Of a DNA stretch of 64,000 bases, positions 12,567 to 26,056 are shown one piece after another. This DNA is from Lolium rigidum (taxonomy: Eukaryota; Streptophyta; Magnoliopsida; Poales; Poaceae). The position numbers were made by a program, and so were the translations under genes. Where the stretch lies: contig NC_061511.1 in the NCBI RefSeq assembly GCF_022539505.1, positions 37,127,144-37,191,143 of the forward strand, written 5' to 3'. Position 1 is the stretch's first letter; every line of letters begins with the position of its first letter. A model generated the notes under the pieces. That model ran no database searches, was not told the origin of the DNA, and was given only the letters and a program-made list of their open reading frames with translations.

Positions 12567-14153
12567 TGATACGTCTCCAACGTATCGATAATTTCTTATG
12601 TTCCATGCTACTTTATTGATGATACCTACATGTTTTATGCACATTATATGCCATATTTATGCATTTTCCGGAACTAACCTATTAACAAGATGCCGAAGAG
12701 CCGAGTTCTGTTTTCTGCTGTTTTTGGTTTCAGAAATCCTAGTAAAGAAATATTCTCGGAATTGGACGAAACTTTCGCCCGGGGTCCTATTTTTGCACGA
12801 AGCTTCCGGAAGACCGAAGACCTAACGAAGTGGGGCCACGAGGCGGCCGGAAGGGAGGCCGGCGCGGCCCGAGGCCCGGCCGCGCCGACCTACCCCTGGG
12901 CCCCTCGTGTGGCCCCCACGTTGCCCTTCCGCCTACAAATAGCCTCCGTCGCGAAACCCCCAATACCGAGAGCCACGATACGGAAAACCTTACAGAGACG
13001 CCGCCGCCGCGAATCCCATCTCGGGGGATTCAGGAGATCGCCTCCGGCACCCTGCCGGAGAGGGGATTCATCTCCCGGAGGACTCTACACCGCCATGGTC
13101 GCCTCCGGAGTGATGAGTGAGTAGTTCACCCTGGACCATGGGTCCATAGCAGTAGCTAGATGGTCGTCTTCTCCTTGTTGTGCTTCATTGTTGGATCTTG
13201 TGAGCTGCCTAACATAATCAAGATCATCTATATGTAATACTATATGTTGTGTTTGTCGGGATCCGATGGATAGAGAGTACTATTATTATGGTGATTATCA
13301 ATCTATTGTTTATGTGTTGTTTATGATCTTGCATGCTCTCCGTTATTAGTAGAGGCTCGGCCAAGTTTTTGCTCTTAACTCCAAGAGGGAGTATTTATGC
13401 TCGATAGTGGGTTCATGCCTTCATTGAATGCGGGATCGTGACGAGTAGGTTCTAAGGTTGTGATGTGCTGTTGCCACTAGGGATAAAACATTGATGCTAT
13501 GTCTAAGGATGTAGTTGTTGATTACATTACGCACCATACTTAATGCAATTGTACTGTTGCTTAGCAACTTAATACTGAATGGGGTTCGGATGATAACCTG
13601 AAGGTGGACTTTTTAGGCATAGATGCGGTTGGATGGCGGTCTATGTACTTTGTCGTAATGCCCAATTAAATCTCACTATATTTATCATATCATGTATATG
13701 CATTGTTATGCCTTTCTCTATTTGTCAATTGCCCGACTGTAATTTGTTCACCCAACATGCTTTATCTTATGGGAGAGACACCTCTAGTGAGCTGTGGACC
13801 CCGGTCCTATTCTTTACATAGCATACAATCTACTGCAATTGTGTTTACTGTTTTCTTTGCAAACATCTTCCACTCGATACGTTTAATCCTTTGTTACAGC
13901 AAGCCGGTGAGATTGACAACCTCACTGTTTCGTTGGGGCAAAGTACTTTGGTTGTGTTGTGCAGGTTCCGCGTTGGCGCCGGAATCCCCGGTGTTGCGCC
14001 GCATCACATTTCGCGACCATCAACCTTCAACGTGCTTCTTGGCTCCTACTGGTTCGATTAAACCTTGGTTTCTTTCTGAGGGAAAACTTGCTACTGTGCG
14101 CATCATACCTTCCTCTTGGGGTTCCCAACGAACGTGTGAGTTACACGCCATCA
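12567..14153 (+). repeat. 3' LTR of the plus-strand gag-only element
   Basis: This is the partner of 7529-9122 with the same ends. The differences are few and cluster at CAG/CTG, for example TACGTTGC against TACTGTTGC (8516 and 13550). The tract CTAAGCTTAGGGATGC at 12551-12566 immediately precedes it as the polypurine-type priming site. Confidence 0.85.
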
Positions 14154-16544
14154 GTCATCATTTCATGTCTTTATCTTTAAATAAAACTTGTATAACCAAT
14201 TAGTATCACTTAGGAGCAAACCCTAACTTGTTAATTGGATCAGTACCATTGATCACCACTCCTATATACCATACCATTAGGACCAATCTCAACCATCAAA
14301 CCCTAGTAAAACCATAGTAATGAACCCTAATACCAATCTTGTGTAGTAATTCTCATCATATGCTCCTATTAAACTAAACCCTATTTAGGAAATAATAAGC
14401 CACCTAGTATAGAAACCATTCTTGAGTATTTAGTGAAACAAATAGGAAGCTATAGTAAACCCTAACTCATAGCACCACCTTGACCATCATCCTTTGATAT
14501 GATACCATAAACAACCATAGTAATAAACCTGCCAATACTTGTTATATATAGAACTAATCCAACTTAAGAAACCAACTAGTCTCTAGTTGAGAACTAAATG
14601 AATCCAATAGTAAACCCTAGAAGCCATAGATTCTATTTATATTAGTTCTCATTCTTATTAACCTGTTCTTCAAAAGTTATTCTTTTGAAGAACAAAAATC
14701 AATCAAACCCTAGAAGCCCTAGTCTTAGTTTAAATACTTATTACTTCTTAATTAACATGTTCTTCAAAAGTTATTATTTTGAAACATAATATACATAACC
14801 ATCAACCATGCACCATGGAACTTAAAATTGACAACTGTTCCTTATATATTGTTCCACCACTATTCTTTATATGTATGACTGTTATGATGTCTTATATTAC
14901 TTGATTGTTATGCTAATATAACCAAGCCTTAATAAGAACCTTGTTTGAGAACCATTCTAAAAGTGCAACAAACCCTAAAGAAATCTTTACAACTCATACA
15001 TCCTAAATCATCGAGGTTAATTACGCTCGGGACGATTGCATCTCATACTATGCATTATAGCATCTTTGCCAGTTCTTTAAACATTGTCCTTACCGGACGA
15101 TGATGGTATTTCAGCAGTTGGAGTTCTCACGTATCGAAGCTTTTGCCTGCATAATCTTGCAGTCAAGAAAGGCAAGTTCATCGCTTGCTCATGTCATTTG
15201 ATTAATTTTATCAAATTATATGCAAAGTACTATACTTATCACTCCTGCATTGAAAAGCAAAGTATTATTTTACAATTATGAATATGACTATGTGGTGGGC
15301 AATGGAACCATGGTATGTGTTGATATGGTGGAGGTTCCATTGCACGGGTACTATTCATCTAGGACTAAGTACCAATGCCGTCCGAGTGATTCTAGCGCCG
15401 TACATACCGCGTTGACCATAAGATCTATAATGGCTCTGGGGAAGTCAGCTGTATCTTTTCCCTCCTGCACGCCAACGGACTTGATAGAGCCTGGCGGGGT
15501 GCTGGAGGCACTGCCGTAGGTTGGGATAGCCTTTAAAATCCCCATCCGGACGTTTGGATGAGAGGCTCTACCGTCTATGAGGGATTGTCCATAGTACACC
15601 GGGGGTAAAGCCGTATGAACGGGAGATGTCTACCGGGGGTGTACGTATGGACAAAAGGGTGGGTTTGCAGGGTCGCGGAGAAGGCAGCGATTGGTTTGGT
15701 TCTTATACTGGGCCTCACACCAAAGGAAGTGTGGACGAGGATATACTCTCGGCCGGCAACAAGGATAAGTTCTCTTATGGGAAAAGTAACGCACCTCTGC
15801 AGAGGATACTGAATTGTGATCTGTCACTCCCTGTTCGGGAAGGGAAGCTGCGAACGCGGCAGGAAAGGAACTCCATGAAGTTCTAGTCAACCTGTGAAGA
15901 CCGACGGGCATAGTTTTCGAATAAAATAAACCTTTTGAAGAAATGTTTATGAAAACTTGCATTTGCCTATGACTTTTCGGTCTCGTGGCTGTAGCTAGTG
16001 CATGATACACCTATTTCCCTAATATGAACTTGCTGAGTACGCTCGTACTCATCCCACTCTTAAATCCCCTGCTTAGCTATGGAGGCACCTGGAGGATAAA
16101 CTACCATGGAATTCGAAGACAAAGGAGTCAAGCTGCAACAAGATGAAGAATCTAAGCAAAGAAGTCAAGGACATCAATCTACTGCAGCAACTAAAATGGA
16201 AACTTAGACTAGTAATAGAAGGGAGCCTTTCCCTAATCTTAGCACCTAAGTAGCTAGAATTCTATAGCAAGCCTAGTATCTCTGCAGATAGTGTTAGCAA
16301 TAAGTTAGATTACGAGTCGTTCTTACGGAGCTTTATTTGAAGTTTTACCTCACCTTGTAAAGTAGGAGGTCTGTGTTGATCTTACGTAAACAGACTTGTG
16401 TATCCTTCTATAGACATACCTTGGACTCGCATATGTTTCGTTGTACCACTCGAGGGATGTAATATGGGTGGAACGGTGTTTCACTTGTGTTATGTCAACG
16501 ACTTGTGTACTACACCATGCAGTGGTACGCTGGGTCACCACAGC

Positions 16545-16556
16545 TGGTATCAGAGC
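16545..16556 (+). other. Primer-binding site of the LARD (initiator Met tRNA type)
   Basis: TGGTATCAGAGC begins two bases after the end of the 5' LTR. It is complementary to the 3' end of plant initiator methionine tRNA, the usual primer for many gypsy and copia elements. Confidence 0.85.
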
Positions 16557-19458
16557 AAATGCTTTGACCCTAGGATTAAAACCCTTTAAAGGAGACCTAT
16601 AGGTTTGGTAGTGTCTATAGGAAGTTGTATTAGCTAAGACAACTATGCTAAGCCAACTATGATAAACCAATTATTCTTTTGACTTGAGATGGGTATTCAC
16701 TTGAGAATAATCCTGACACACTTGAGTCAATCTTTCTTATCTGTGTTTCTTAAGTAGAGTTAGTTAGTTATCTTCCTTCATACCCAAATAACTAGAACAC
16801 CATTGGAGCTTAAGATAATGGGTGGTAGTAGATCACAGTTGGTATACAATACATGGTAGTCCAAAGAGAGGATACAACCATAAGGAAGATATCCTATTGG
16901 AAGAAGTATACCAATGTTTGTTATGGTTAAGTAAAAGTCATTTAAAATACCAAATGACTGGTATTAAGTGTTGTAAATAAGTTATATAAGGTAGTATATA
17001 CCTATGATGAGTCAATCATAGGAGGTAAGGAAGAGTGATAGGAATCATATAAGTCTACTTTTCGTGGTAAAGTTGGTAATCATATATGATTCAATTGAGA
17101 GTCATGATGTGATAGAGTAGAACATCATAAGTACGATAACAGAAATATGATAAGGAGTAGGATTTAAGGAATAGTTCGAAAGCTTAGGCCTTAAAATCCT
17201 AATAACGGTACTAAGTATGTTAGAACCATAGTCCTTAATTTAAAGAAGGCTTATTTAGAGCATATCACATAGTGAAATCCTAGAGTTATAGGTGGTATAT
17301 TCTAAACAATCATGTGTTTAGAGTAGACATGTTAGAACTAATTGTATTATAGGAAGTAGTCCTCAATCGCACATATATATGGTATCCTATTTTGTTAGTA
17401 CTTCCAAAGAAAACTAGGTTAACTTCAACTATCCCAAGCCATTTTGTTTCAAGTTTGTCTCATTGCAAATGTGCAATTAAGATAAATGTTGAGACAAATA
17501 GTAGAAATTCATGTATTTGTGCTAAGTATCACAACCTAAACCTATCGTATGTGGTGTATATACTACACATCTGAGCCTGATGTTTAGGGATGTCTTACCC
17601 AACTATTATATTCAGGCCTATAAGGATGTGTATTATAAGCACAAAGCTGGATCTTCTTGGATTTTATTGGATTTTCATTGTTTGACTAGATCCATACATG
17701 AAGTTTGACTTTGATATGCAAATGCATGTTGCAATATCAAGCTCTTACTTGATGTTATAGGTCTAGAGGGTAAAGGTATTCGTGTGAGGAAGTGACGAAC
17801 TCTGAAGATTTTGAAGACAAGATGAAGGTTCACTAGAAGAAGGAAGTAAAGTTGTGGGAAGTCACCACAATACTTCAAAGTAAGGCCCAATCAAAACTCA
17901 CTTTTATCCTCAATTGAGGAGTACTTCAACATGGAAGTACCATGGAAGTGAGAAAAATAGTGAATATGAGCAGTAGAAGTGGAGCTATATTCATTATGGA
18001 AGATGGGAATGCAAGTGAAGTCACTTACAATACTATTTTCATAGTATCAACAAGTGGTTATCTTGCAAAACAAACCTTAGAAGAAGGAAAATAGACAAGT
18101 GAAGTCGCAGCTGGTATCATCAGACCGCAGCTGATATAGGATAATTATGAAGAGAAAGTATGTGAAGTGAGGTATATCTTAACTAAAACCATAATAGTAG
18201 CCACCACTGGTAGGTAGATGCGGACTAGAACCATAACATAGCCACAACTGGTATTCAATAAGCCACATCTTGTGTTAGATAGTCTGCAGCTGGTAACAAA
18301 TAGTCCACAGCTTAATCGTTCTTTCACTCTAAAGGAAAGAGGGATTCCGTAGCTGGTATTCCGTAGCTAATAAATGTTTAGTTGGAGGATTCACATCGGA
18401 TACCCACAACTGTGTGGATACACCGCAAAGAATTCTTCGTGAGACTTTAGAAAGGTACAAAATATAAACCAGACTTAAACCAATCTTCTACCTTGGAGTT
18501 TAATGATTAGAAGAAAAGGAGTTTGAAGATCATTAGTAAACTTCAAGGGGGAGAGGAAGATTGAAGGAGAAGTATTAAGATATGATTTGGAGTATGAAAG
18601 ACGAAGAAGGTCTGAACTGAGAGGAAGTCCGATCCTATTTTCATAAGATTGGTGGAAGTATCCATATAATAATACTCTCAGGAGGTTGTCAGACCAGAAG
18701 CCGAGGTTCATATCTCGAGGAAGTAAGGGTTATACCTTAACTTGAGTGGGTAATTGATAATTACTCAGAAGCAGAAGAGCTCAAGTAAGTCTAAGCTAAT
18801 GAAGTTGGATGAAGAAGATGTCGGAGGACAAACAAAGTCTAAGAAAACAAAAGACCGAAGGGTTTGACCACACCAAAACATAAGCCTATTAGAAAGATTC
18901 CTTTCATGGAACCTAAAGAAACCAAAAAGGAGGATAACTAGCATAAACTAGAAGCCTTGATTGGATGGACTAGATGAGTCTAATCAGTTCGTAGGACTAA
19001 ACAACCAGGACCATGCCTATTATAAATACCTTACGAAGTACCATTACATTCGTTATGGTAGTAAGGGAAAAACAATACCTTACTTTAAACCAATCCTTTA
19101 GACTTAAGGTTTGGGCACCGCAGGCTGTATTACATGCATTTGGTAGAACCAAGCTTTGAGTACCCAAATAGGAAGATGTCACCACAACCATTAGTAAAGT
19201 CCATTATCATAAGAAGATGTCCTAATCCAAGAATCTTTAGAGAACGGGACTATAAGCTTAGAGTGTTGGAAGAAATCATAGAATATAAGATAGTATCAGT
19301 GCCAAACATCAGAAGACTGCAGGAAGGATCTGGACACGGGATATATCCAATTATATCTAATGAGACCACCATGGCGTTTGAAAGGATTGTGATCTGTTCA
19401 AGTCAGTTCCACGTTCCGAAACTTGAGAGCATTCGAACTTCGGGACGAAGTTCAGTTT

Positions 19459-19471
19459 AAGGGGGAGAGGC
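19459..19471 (+). other. Polypurine tract of the LARD
   Basis: AAGGGGGAGAGGC directly abuts the TG of the 3' LTR and would prime plus-strand synthesis. Confidence 0.85.
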
Positions 19472-22400
19472 TGTAATATCCCAGGTTTAGAGGCAATAAA
19501 ATGAGAGAACACCAAAGTGTGCATTGCATTCATGCATAGAAAATCCGGGGAATTTTCGCGCTTTCAAATAAAACTTACCACAGTAACTGAAGTTTCACTT
19601 GACTTGCTGGAATTGAAGTAGAGCATCAAGTCAAGCGCTATAAACTTCACTGTGATCTTTGCTAAAACCTTGTTTTGGGTAGATATGATTTGATCTATGG
19701 GCTAGATCAAATAGAATTAGTTTTACAACAAATAACATCTTAAGTAAGGGTCAATTACAAGATCTTATAAAAGATCTCAACATGGTATTCCTTACAACAA
19801 CACATTCTTTAAGAATCACACCCTAACTTATTAACAATTAAAAGTTAGCAACTACCCTTGTGTGTAATTTAATTCACTTCTAAAAGTATTAATAAATAAT
19901 GTAAATCACAGAGTCTAAAGTGCATAAAGGCCACACATTCTTATTTAAATCATAACTTATTAAATATATGGAATATCATAAAACTAAATCCATTTACATT
20001 ATGAATTATAGTTCAAACTATTTGAATAAAACTAACCATGAGTATTTTGAAACTCATATGATCATGCCTTGGTGAAATCAAACACCAACTATCCAAAATT
20101 AAGGAATAACCCTCAACCTTGACTTTTTGACCAATATTATAATATAAATTCAATCAAATATGATATAGTGACTCATCCACAATAATAAAACCATTCACAA
20201 GATATTTAGTAACAAATGCCACTTGGCTATCCAAATATAATTCATATGAGAGGATAATGATCATGCCACATAGGATGAAAATACCTACATGACTTGCATC
20301 CCAAGACTTGCCACCTCATGCTCAAAGGATTGCTATGGATGAGGGCATGACAACCAAGCACCTTACTCATCAAACCAAAACAAGAGTCACCCACCTATGT
20401 GTCATGATACTAGAGCTTGCCCAAGCCTATAAATAGAGCCACACCCTTCATCCATATGATCACCTTGTAGCATAATACAAGGAAACCAAACACTTGAGAC
20501 CTTCCATATGAATTAGCTAGGATAAAGATGAAGAAGCTAGGAGGTGGAGGCAAACCACAAGATGCAGGTTTATCAGAATTCCAGAAGAACAAGCTACATA
20601 AGATACCAAGGTAGAATTCTTAGGCAAACCATATATTTAGAAGATCACATCATCATCTCTTGAGTAGGACTTTAGGATGTTCTTAGACATTTAGAAGTGA
20701 GAGAGGTTATAGATGCTAACCATATCCATGTCTATCCTAGAGAATATTAGAGTAGTATTAAATCCTACTTGTTCAAACCAACCTTTAATCTTGGAGGTGA
20801 GAGCCATGTTCTATTAGTGAAACATAACCAAAGCTTATGCACATATCCTAATTCTAGTTGTGTATCATATTGGTGATCACTACTTAAACCCTAAACTACA
20901 TGCGAATTCCAACCCATGGATTACTTTGGATTATAATTATAACCCTGCCATGCCTCATGCCTATTTAATACTTCAAATAGTGAAGTATTCCCAAAACCAT
21001 AAACCTTGTCATATGGAACTAATCCACATAGAATATTATGCCCTACCTTGTGTATCATGGATCACAAGGATACAACTAAGCCTTGCATACCTAATGACTT
21101 AATGTCATTTGGGTGAGTAGAAGGAAACCAATATCCAATCCTACTGGATGTTCTAAATAATTGATTAAGTTGACCAATAGGAAAAATATATTATAGTTGG
21201 ACCATCACCTTAGCAAGTGAATTAACCATTATGAGCTTAGGATCTATTTCAAGTAAGCCAAGCCAGAAATGCTAAGCAAGATTATTAAAGATAGAGTTTA
21301 TCAAATCATCTTCTTAAACCCTCAGAACCCACATGAAATCATAAACTCATTCTATTCACAACACCATTTAATTTAAACTTCAACCATAATTAAACTAGAT
21401 ATGAACAATCAATATTGTTTAGCACACTAGTTTAACCTAATAATATTTTTACCATTCACATGTTCTAAACTTCAAATTATTTAAACAGATTTTGTTCTTA
21501 AATTAAAAAGGAATTGAGATTGATATCAAAACCCATTTCTATGATAATTAAATCTCACAATATATCAATCTAATCAAAAAATTCAAAGTTTATTTAAACA
21601 AAATAATGATACAGTAATCATTAGTATAAATTTATGTTGATATTCCAATATTTTAGAAGCTGTAAAACAAAACAGAATTCAAATACTAAATTCAAACCAG
21701 AAAATAAAAACAGAAAATTTAAAAAGGAAAAAGAGAGGGAAAACCTTACCTGTCCACCGAAGCAGGCCGCAGCAGCCCAGCACCGCACCAACCACCATCT
21801 CCACACAAGCCCACCGAGTAACCCAGCCCACGAACGAAATCGACCCATCACCATACCGTTTCGATTGCCTTAATAATCGTGCGAGAGGAAAACGTCGTCG
21901 TCTTCTTCTCCGACGTCGACAGCGCTGCAACGCCAGTAGGCCACGACCTCCTCGCCGATAAGCTTGCCCGGACGTCTCCAGACCTCTCAGAAGCACGCCC
22001 AATCTCTCTCGCGTCCGAGTCTATCCGCGGAAGAAAAGATCTTCGCCAGGTTAAATCTTCCAGAGACCGCCACCTCCTGACCATCGCCGTCGTCGTGTCG
22101 AGGCCTCAGAGCTCCCCTCGGCCTATAAATAGTTGGAGATCATCACCGTGTAATCCTTGTTCTTCGCCGCCCATCCATTCTCTCTCAATCGCCCTCTATC
22201 TCTCACCATTATCCACTTACTATCGCCGGCGTCGTGGACGAGTTCGACGGAGGAGACCACCTCAAGCTCCGTGCAGTGGCTCGTTGGAAGCGCATCGTCG
22301 AGGAGAGCCTCTGGGTACAAGCAATCGTCCAGGGGAGCAAGATGCAGGGCGAATTTGAAGATTCCCTTTCTCAGTACATCGCCGGTAACAATGAAATCGA

Positions 22401-25400
22401 GCTCAACTCCGGCGGCAATCGTCGTCGCCGACCACACCATCGTACTCTAGGTGAGTTTGCGCGTCACGCAAAGCCTCCTCTTGCATCCTATCGACGTCGG
22501 TAGCTCCATTTAGCCACCTCGCCGGAGAGCACCGCCGCGGGACATGTTTTCCGACATGGTTCCGGCGACCAATAGCCTATTCCACCACCACCATCGTGTT
22601 CCTTGTCTTCTTCTCGTTCAATTGATACCAACCGCGCATCCGGGGGTGCCTCAGTAGCGGCGGCGCCGTCTTCGTCGACCGCCGGCGTCAAGCCGTCGGT
22701 AGAGATGACGTGGCCGTGGGCTCCCCACACTGTTTGACTTGGTCGTTGCCCTCATGGCAGCTGACACATGCACGGACCCACACTGTCAGTCTGTGTGTGT
22801 AACTCGAATCGGTAAGTTTAGTAATTAGGTTTATTTCAAATTCCAGAAAAATGCTGAAACTTTGTAAAATCATACAAAATTCATTTCAACTCGGAAAAAT
22901 ATAAGTAATATATCAAAATGCTCACAAAAATAAACTCTATTCAAATAAAATATAAAACAAAAATGTGTGTCAAAATAAAAATTCATTTATTTTTAACTTC
23001 TTTAATTATGCCTTTTCATTTATTTAAAATGCAAATTGAATTCAGTAAATAATTAAGTTCCAAACTTAAATTTTAACTATTCAGTAACTAAGTAAAATGT
23101 TAAGATTAATTTTATTTACCATATTTGCATTAATTTAATTATTAGTGGTAATTCATAAACCCTAATTTGCAAATTACTATTTTTATTTTCTTTAAATAGT
23201 GATAACTCAAGAAAATAGTAAAAGCCAATATCATTTTGGTAGCTCAACAATTATTTACTTAAACATTCTTAAGTTAACAAGTTAAATATTTTAAAACCTA
23301 ACAATAACTAAGAAACCCTGATTTCTAATTAAACCCTAATTAGTAATTATTTTAATTCTTAAACCCTCTAAAAATTAATAGCATGTTAAAATTATTAATA
23401 ACTCTATTTCAAGTACTTAATCACATTAGTTCTCGTACCAAGTATTACTTTAAGAATTGGATCATAATTTAGAAACCTTAGTTTTATTATAAGTTAGAAT
23501 CTGGATCCCATTATTTTATGTGATCATTTCAAAATGATTTAACTCTAAAACCCTAGTTGCTTATCACATGTGATCATGTGAATTTCCCCTTACATAGAGA
23601 ACCTTATTATGTAATCAACAAATACAAGTCATGGTCCACCAAAATAGAGACAATTCACATGAGTCATCATTTCATGTCTTTATCTTTAAATAAAACTTGT
23701 ATAACCAATTAGTATCACTTAGGAGCAAACCCTAACTTGTTAATTGGATCAGTACCATTGATCACCACTCCTATATACCATACCATTAGGACCAATCTCA
23801 ACCATCAAACCCTAGTAAAACCATAGTAATGAACCCTAATACCAATCTTGTGTAGTAATTCTCATCATATGCTCCTATTAAACTAAACCCTATTTAGGAA
23901 ATAATAAGCCACCTAGTATAGAAACCATTCTTGAGTATTTAGTGAAACAAATAGGAAGCTATAGTAAACCCTAACTCATAGCACCACCTTGACCATCATC
24001 CTTTGATATGATACCATAAACAACCATAGTAATAAACCTGCCAATACTTGTTATATATAGAACTAATCCAACTTAAGAAACCAACTAGTCTCTAGTTGAG
24101 AACTAAATGAATCCAATAGTAAACCCTAGAAGCCATAGATTCTATTTATATTAGTTCTCATTCTTATTAACCTGTTCTTCAAAAGTTATTCTTTTGAAGA
24201 ACAAAAATCAATCAAACCCTAGAAGCCCTAGTCTTAGCTAGTTTAAATACTTATTACTTCTTAATTAACATGTTCTTCAAAAGTTATTATTTTGAAACAT
24301 AATATACATAACCATCAACCATGCACCATGGAACTTAAAATTGACAACTGTTCCTTATATATTGTTCCACCACTATTCTTTATATGTATGACTGTTATGA
24401 TGTCTTATATTACTTGATTGTTATGCTAATATAACCAAGCCTTAATAAGAACCTTGTTTGAGAACCATTCTAAAAGTGCAACAAACCCTAAAGAAATCTT
24501 TACAACTCATACATCCTAAATCATCGAGGTTAATTACGCTCGGGACGATTGCATCTCATACTATGCATTATAGCATCTTTGCCGAGTTCTTTAAACATTG
24601 TCCTTACGGACGATGATGGTATTTCAGCGAGTTGGAGTTCTCACGTATCGAAGCTTTTGCCTGCATAATCTTGCGATCAAGAAAGGCAAGTTCATCGCTT
24701 GCTCATGTCATTTGATTAATTTTATCAAATTATATGCAAAGTACTATACTTATCACTCCTGCATTGAAAAGCAAAGTATTATTTTACAATTATGAATATG
24801 ACTATGTGGTGGGCAATGGAACCATGGTATGTGTTGATATGGTGGAGGTTCCATTGCACGGGTAATATTCATCTAGGACTAAGTACCAATGCCGTCCAGG
24901 TGATTCTAGCGCCGTACATACCGCGTTGACCATAAGATCTATAATGGCTCTGGGGAAGTCAGCTGTATCTTTTCCCTCCTGCACGCCAACGGACTTGATA
25001 GAGCCTGGCGGGGTCGCTGGAGGCACTGCCGTAGGTTGGGATAGCCTTTAAAATCCCCATCCGGACGTTTGGATGAGAGGCTCTACCGTCTATGAGGGAT
25101 TGTCCATAGTACACCGGGGGTAAAGCCGTATGAACGGGAGATGTCTACCGGGGGTGTACGTATGGACAAAAGGGTGGGTTTGCAGGGTCGCGGAGAAGGC
25201 AGTGATTGGTTTGGTTCTTATACTGGGCCTCACACCAAAGGAAGTGTGGACGAGGATATACTCTCGGCCGGCAACAAGGATAAGTTCTCTTATGGGAAAA
25301 GTAACGCACCTCTGCAGAGGATACTGAATTGTGACTGTCACTCCCTGTTCCGGGAAGGGAACTGCGAACGCGGCAGGAAAGGAACTCCATGAAGTTCTAG

Positions 25401-26051
25401 TCAACCTGTGAAGACTGACGGGCATAGTTTTCAGAATAAAATAAACCTTTTGAAGAAATGTTTATGAAAACTTGCATTTGCCTATGACTTTCTGGTCTGT
25501 GGCTGTAGCTAGTGCATGATACACCTATTTCCCTAATATGAACTTGCTGAGTACGCTCGTACTCATCCCACTCTTAAATCCCCTGCTTAGCTATGGAGGC
25601 ACCGGAGGATAAACTACCGTGGAATTCGAAGACAAAGGAGTCAACTGCAACAAGATGAAGAATCTAAGCAAAGAAGTCAAGGACATCAACTGCTGCAGCA
25701 ACTAAAATGGAAACTTAGACTAGTAATAGAAGGGAGCCTTTCCCTAATCTTAGCACCTAAGTAGCTAGAATTCTATAGCAAGCCTAGTATCTCTGGAGAT
25801 AGTGTTAGCAATAAGTTAGATTACGAGTCGTTCTTCTGGAGCTTTATTTGAAGTTTTACCTCACTGTAAAGTAGGAGGCTGTGTTGATCTTCTGTAAACA
25901 GCTTGTGTATCCTTCTATAGACATACCTTGGACTCGCATATGTTTCTGTTGTACCACTCTGAGGGATGTAATATGGGTGGAACGGTGTTTCACTTGTGTT
26001 ATGTCAACGACTTGTGTACTACACCATGCAGTGGTACGCTGGGTCACCACA
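19472..26051 (+). repeat. 3' LTR of the LARD (uninterrupted, 6580 bp)
   Basis: This is the complete LTR and serves as the empty-site reference for the insertion in the 5' LTR: here GAGTCATCATTTCATG (about 23660) is continuous. TATAAATA boxes are at 20428-20435 and 22124-22131, and the GC-rich block is at 21740-22800. AAACCCTA motifs recur through 23160-24500 as isolated copies. Confidence 0.9.
21740..22800 (+). promoter_or_regulatory. GC-rich promoter and leader-like block inside the LARD 3' LTR
   Basis: This is the second copy of the block at 5580-6680, with TATAAATA at 22124-22131 and the splice-donor-like CTCTAG/GTGAGT at 22450/22451. Because it lies in the 3' LTR it could drive transcription outward to the right, into the CACTA and whatever follows. 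Confidence 0.45.
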
Positions 26052-26056
26052 ATTAA

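Larger units (their letters stand above)
7529..14153 (+). mobile_element. Gag-only LTR retrotransposon (Sabrina/WHAM-like LTR), nested in the LARD 5' LTR
   Basis: The element starts TGATACGTCTCCAACGTATC and ends CGCCATCA. It is flanked by GTCAT on both sides (7524-7528 and 14154-14158), and the undisrupted LARD 3' LTR confirms the insertion point. Its LTRs are 1594 and 1587 bp and nearly identical apart from CAG/CTG discrepancies. The 3.4-kb interior has a gag relic but no pol. The start sequence is one I associate with the abundant Triticeae Sabrina/WHAM gypsy group; that name is from memory and should be checked. It is the youngest insertion at this level of the nest. Confidence 0.88.
3326..16542 (+). 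repeat. 5' LTR of the LARD (interrupted by a nested element)
   Basis: After subtracting the 6625-bp insertion at 7529-14153 and its GTCAT duplication, this LTR is 6587 bp, against 6580 bp for the 3' copy. The two copies align along their whole length. Most differences are at CAG/CTG positions (see findings). The LTR is AT-rich apart from a GC-rich block at 5580-6680 and another moderately GC-rich stretch at 15300-15900. It carries two TATAAATA boxes, at 4283-4290 and 5983-5990. Confidence 0.9.
16543..19471 (+). other. Noncoding internal region of the LARD
   Basis: About 2.9 kb between the LTRs shows only short open frames and no gag, protease, integrase or reverse-transcriptase motif. A purine-biased stretch (about 17800-19000, rich in GAAG and GGAAG) precedes the 3' end. 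Just before the 3' LTR lies ACTTCGGGACGAAGTTCAG, a sequence commonly found upstream of gypsy polypurine tracts. The region presumably carries packaging and reverse-transcription signals only. Confidence 0.75.
3326..26051 (+). mobile_element. Gypsy-type large retrotransposon derivative (LARD), Sukkula-like architecture
   Basis: Two long terminal repeats begin TGTAATATCCCAGG (3326 and 19472) and end GGTCACCACA (16542 and 26051). ATTAA lies immediately outside both ends (3321-3325 and 26052-26056) and is the target-site duplication. A primer-binding site follows the left LTR and a polypurine tract precedes the right LTR. The internal region is only 2.9 kb and shows no gag or pol domain. LTRs of about 6.58 kb with a short noncoding interior are the defining LARD architecture, known from barley Sukkula. 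The family name is inferred from architecture and ends only. It must rely on proteins from an autonomous relative. The left LTR contains a second nested element at 7529-14153. Confidence 0.9.

Noticed and set aside
14210..15010. Interstitial telomere array
   Set aside because: AAACCCTA copies are isolated and not in tandem, so they are not telomeric sequence.
3326..16542. LTR differences as ordinary methylcytosine deamination
   Set aside because: Many differences are insertions or CTG to CCG/ACG changes, which deamination (C to T or G to A) cannot produce.
16545..16556. Possible tRNA-Met gene
   Set aside because: Only the short primer-binding complement is present at the LTR border; no cloverleaf can be formed around it.
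21879..22358. Open frame of 159 codons in the GC-rich LTR block
   Set aside because: The equivalent frame in the other LTR copy is shorter and disrupted, and composition alone explains long frames in this block.
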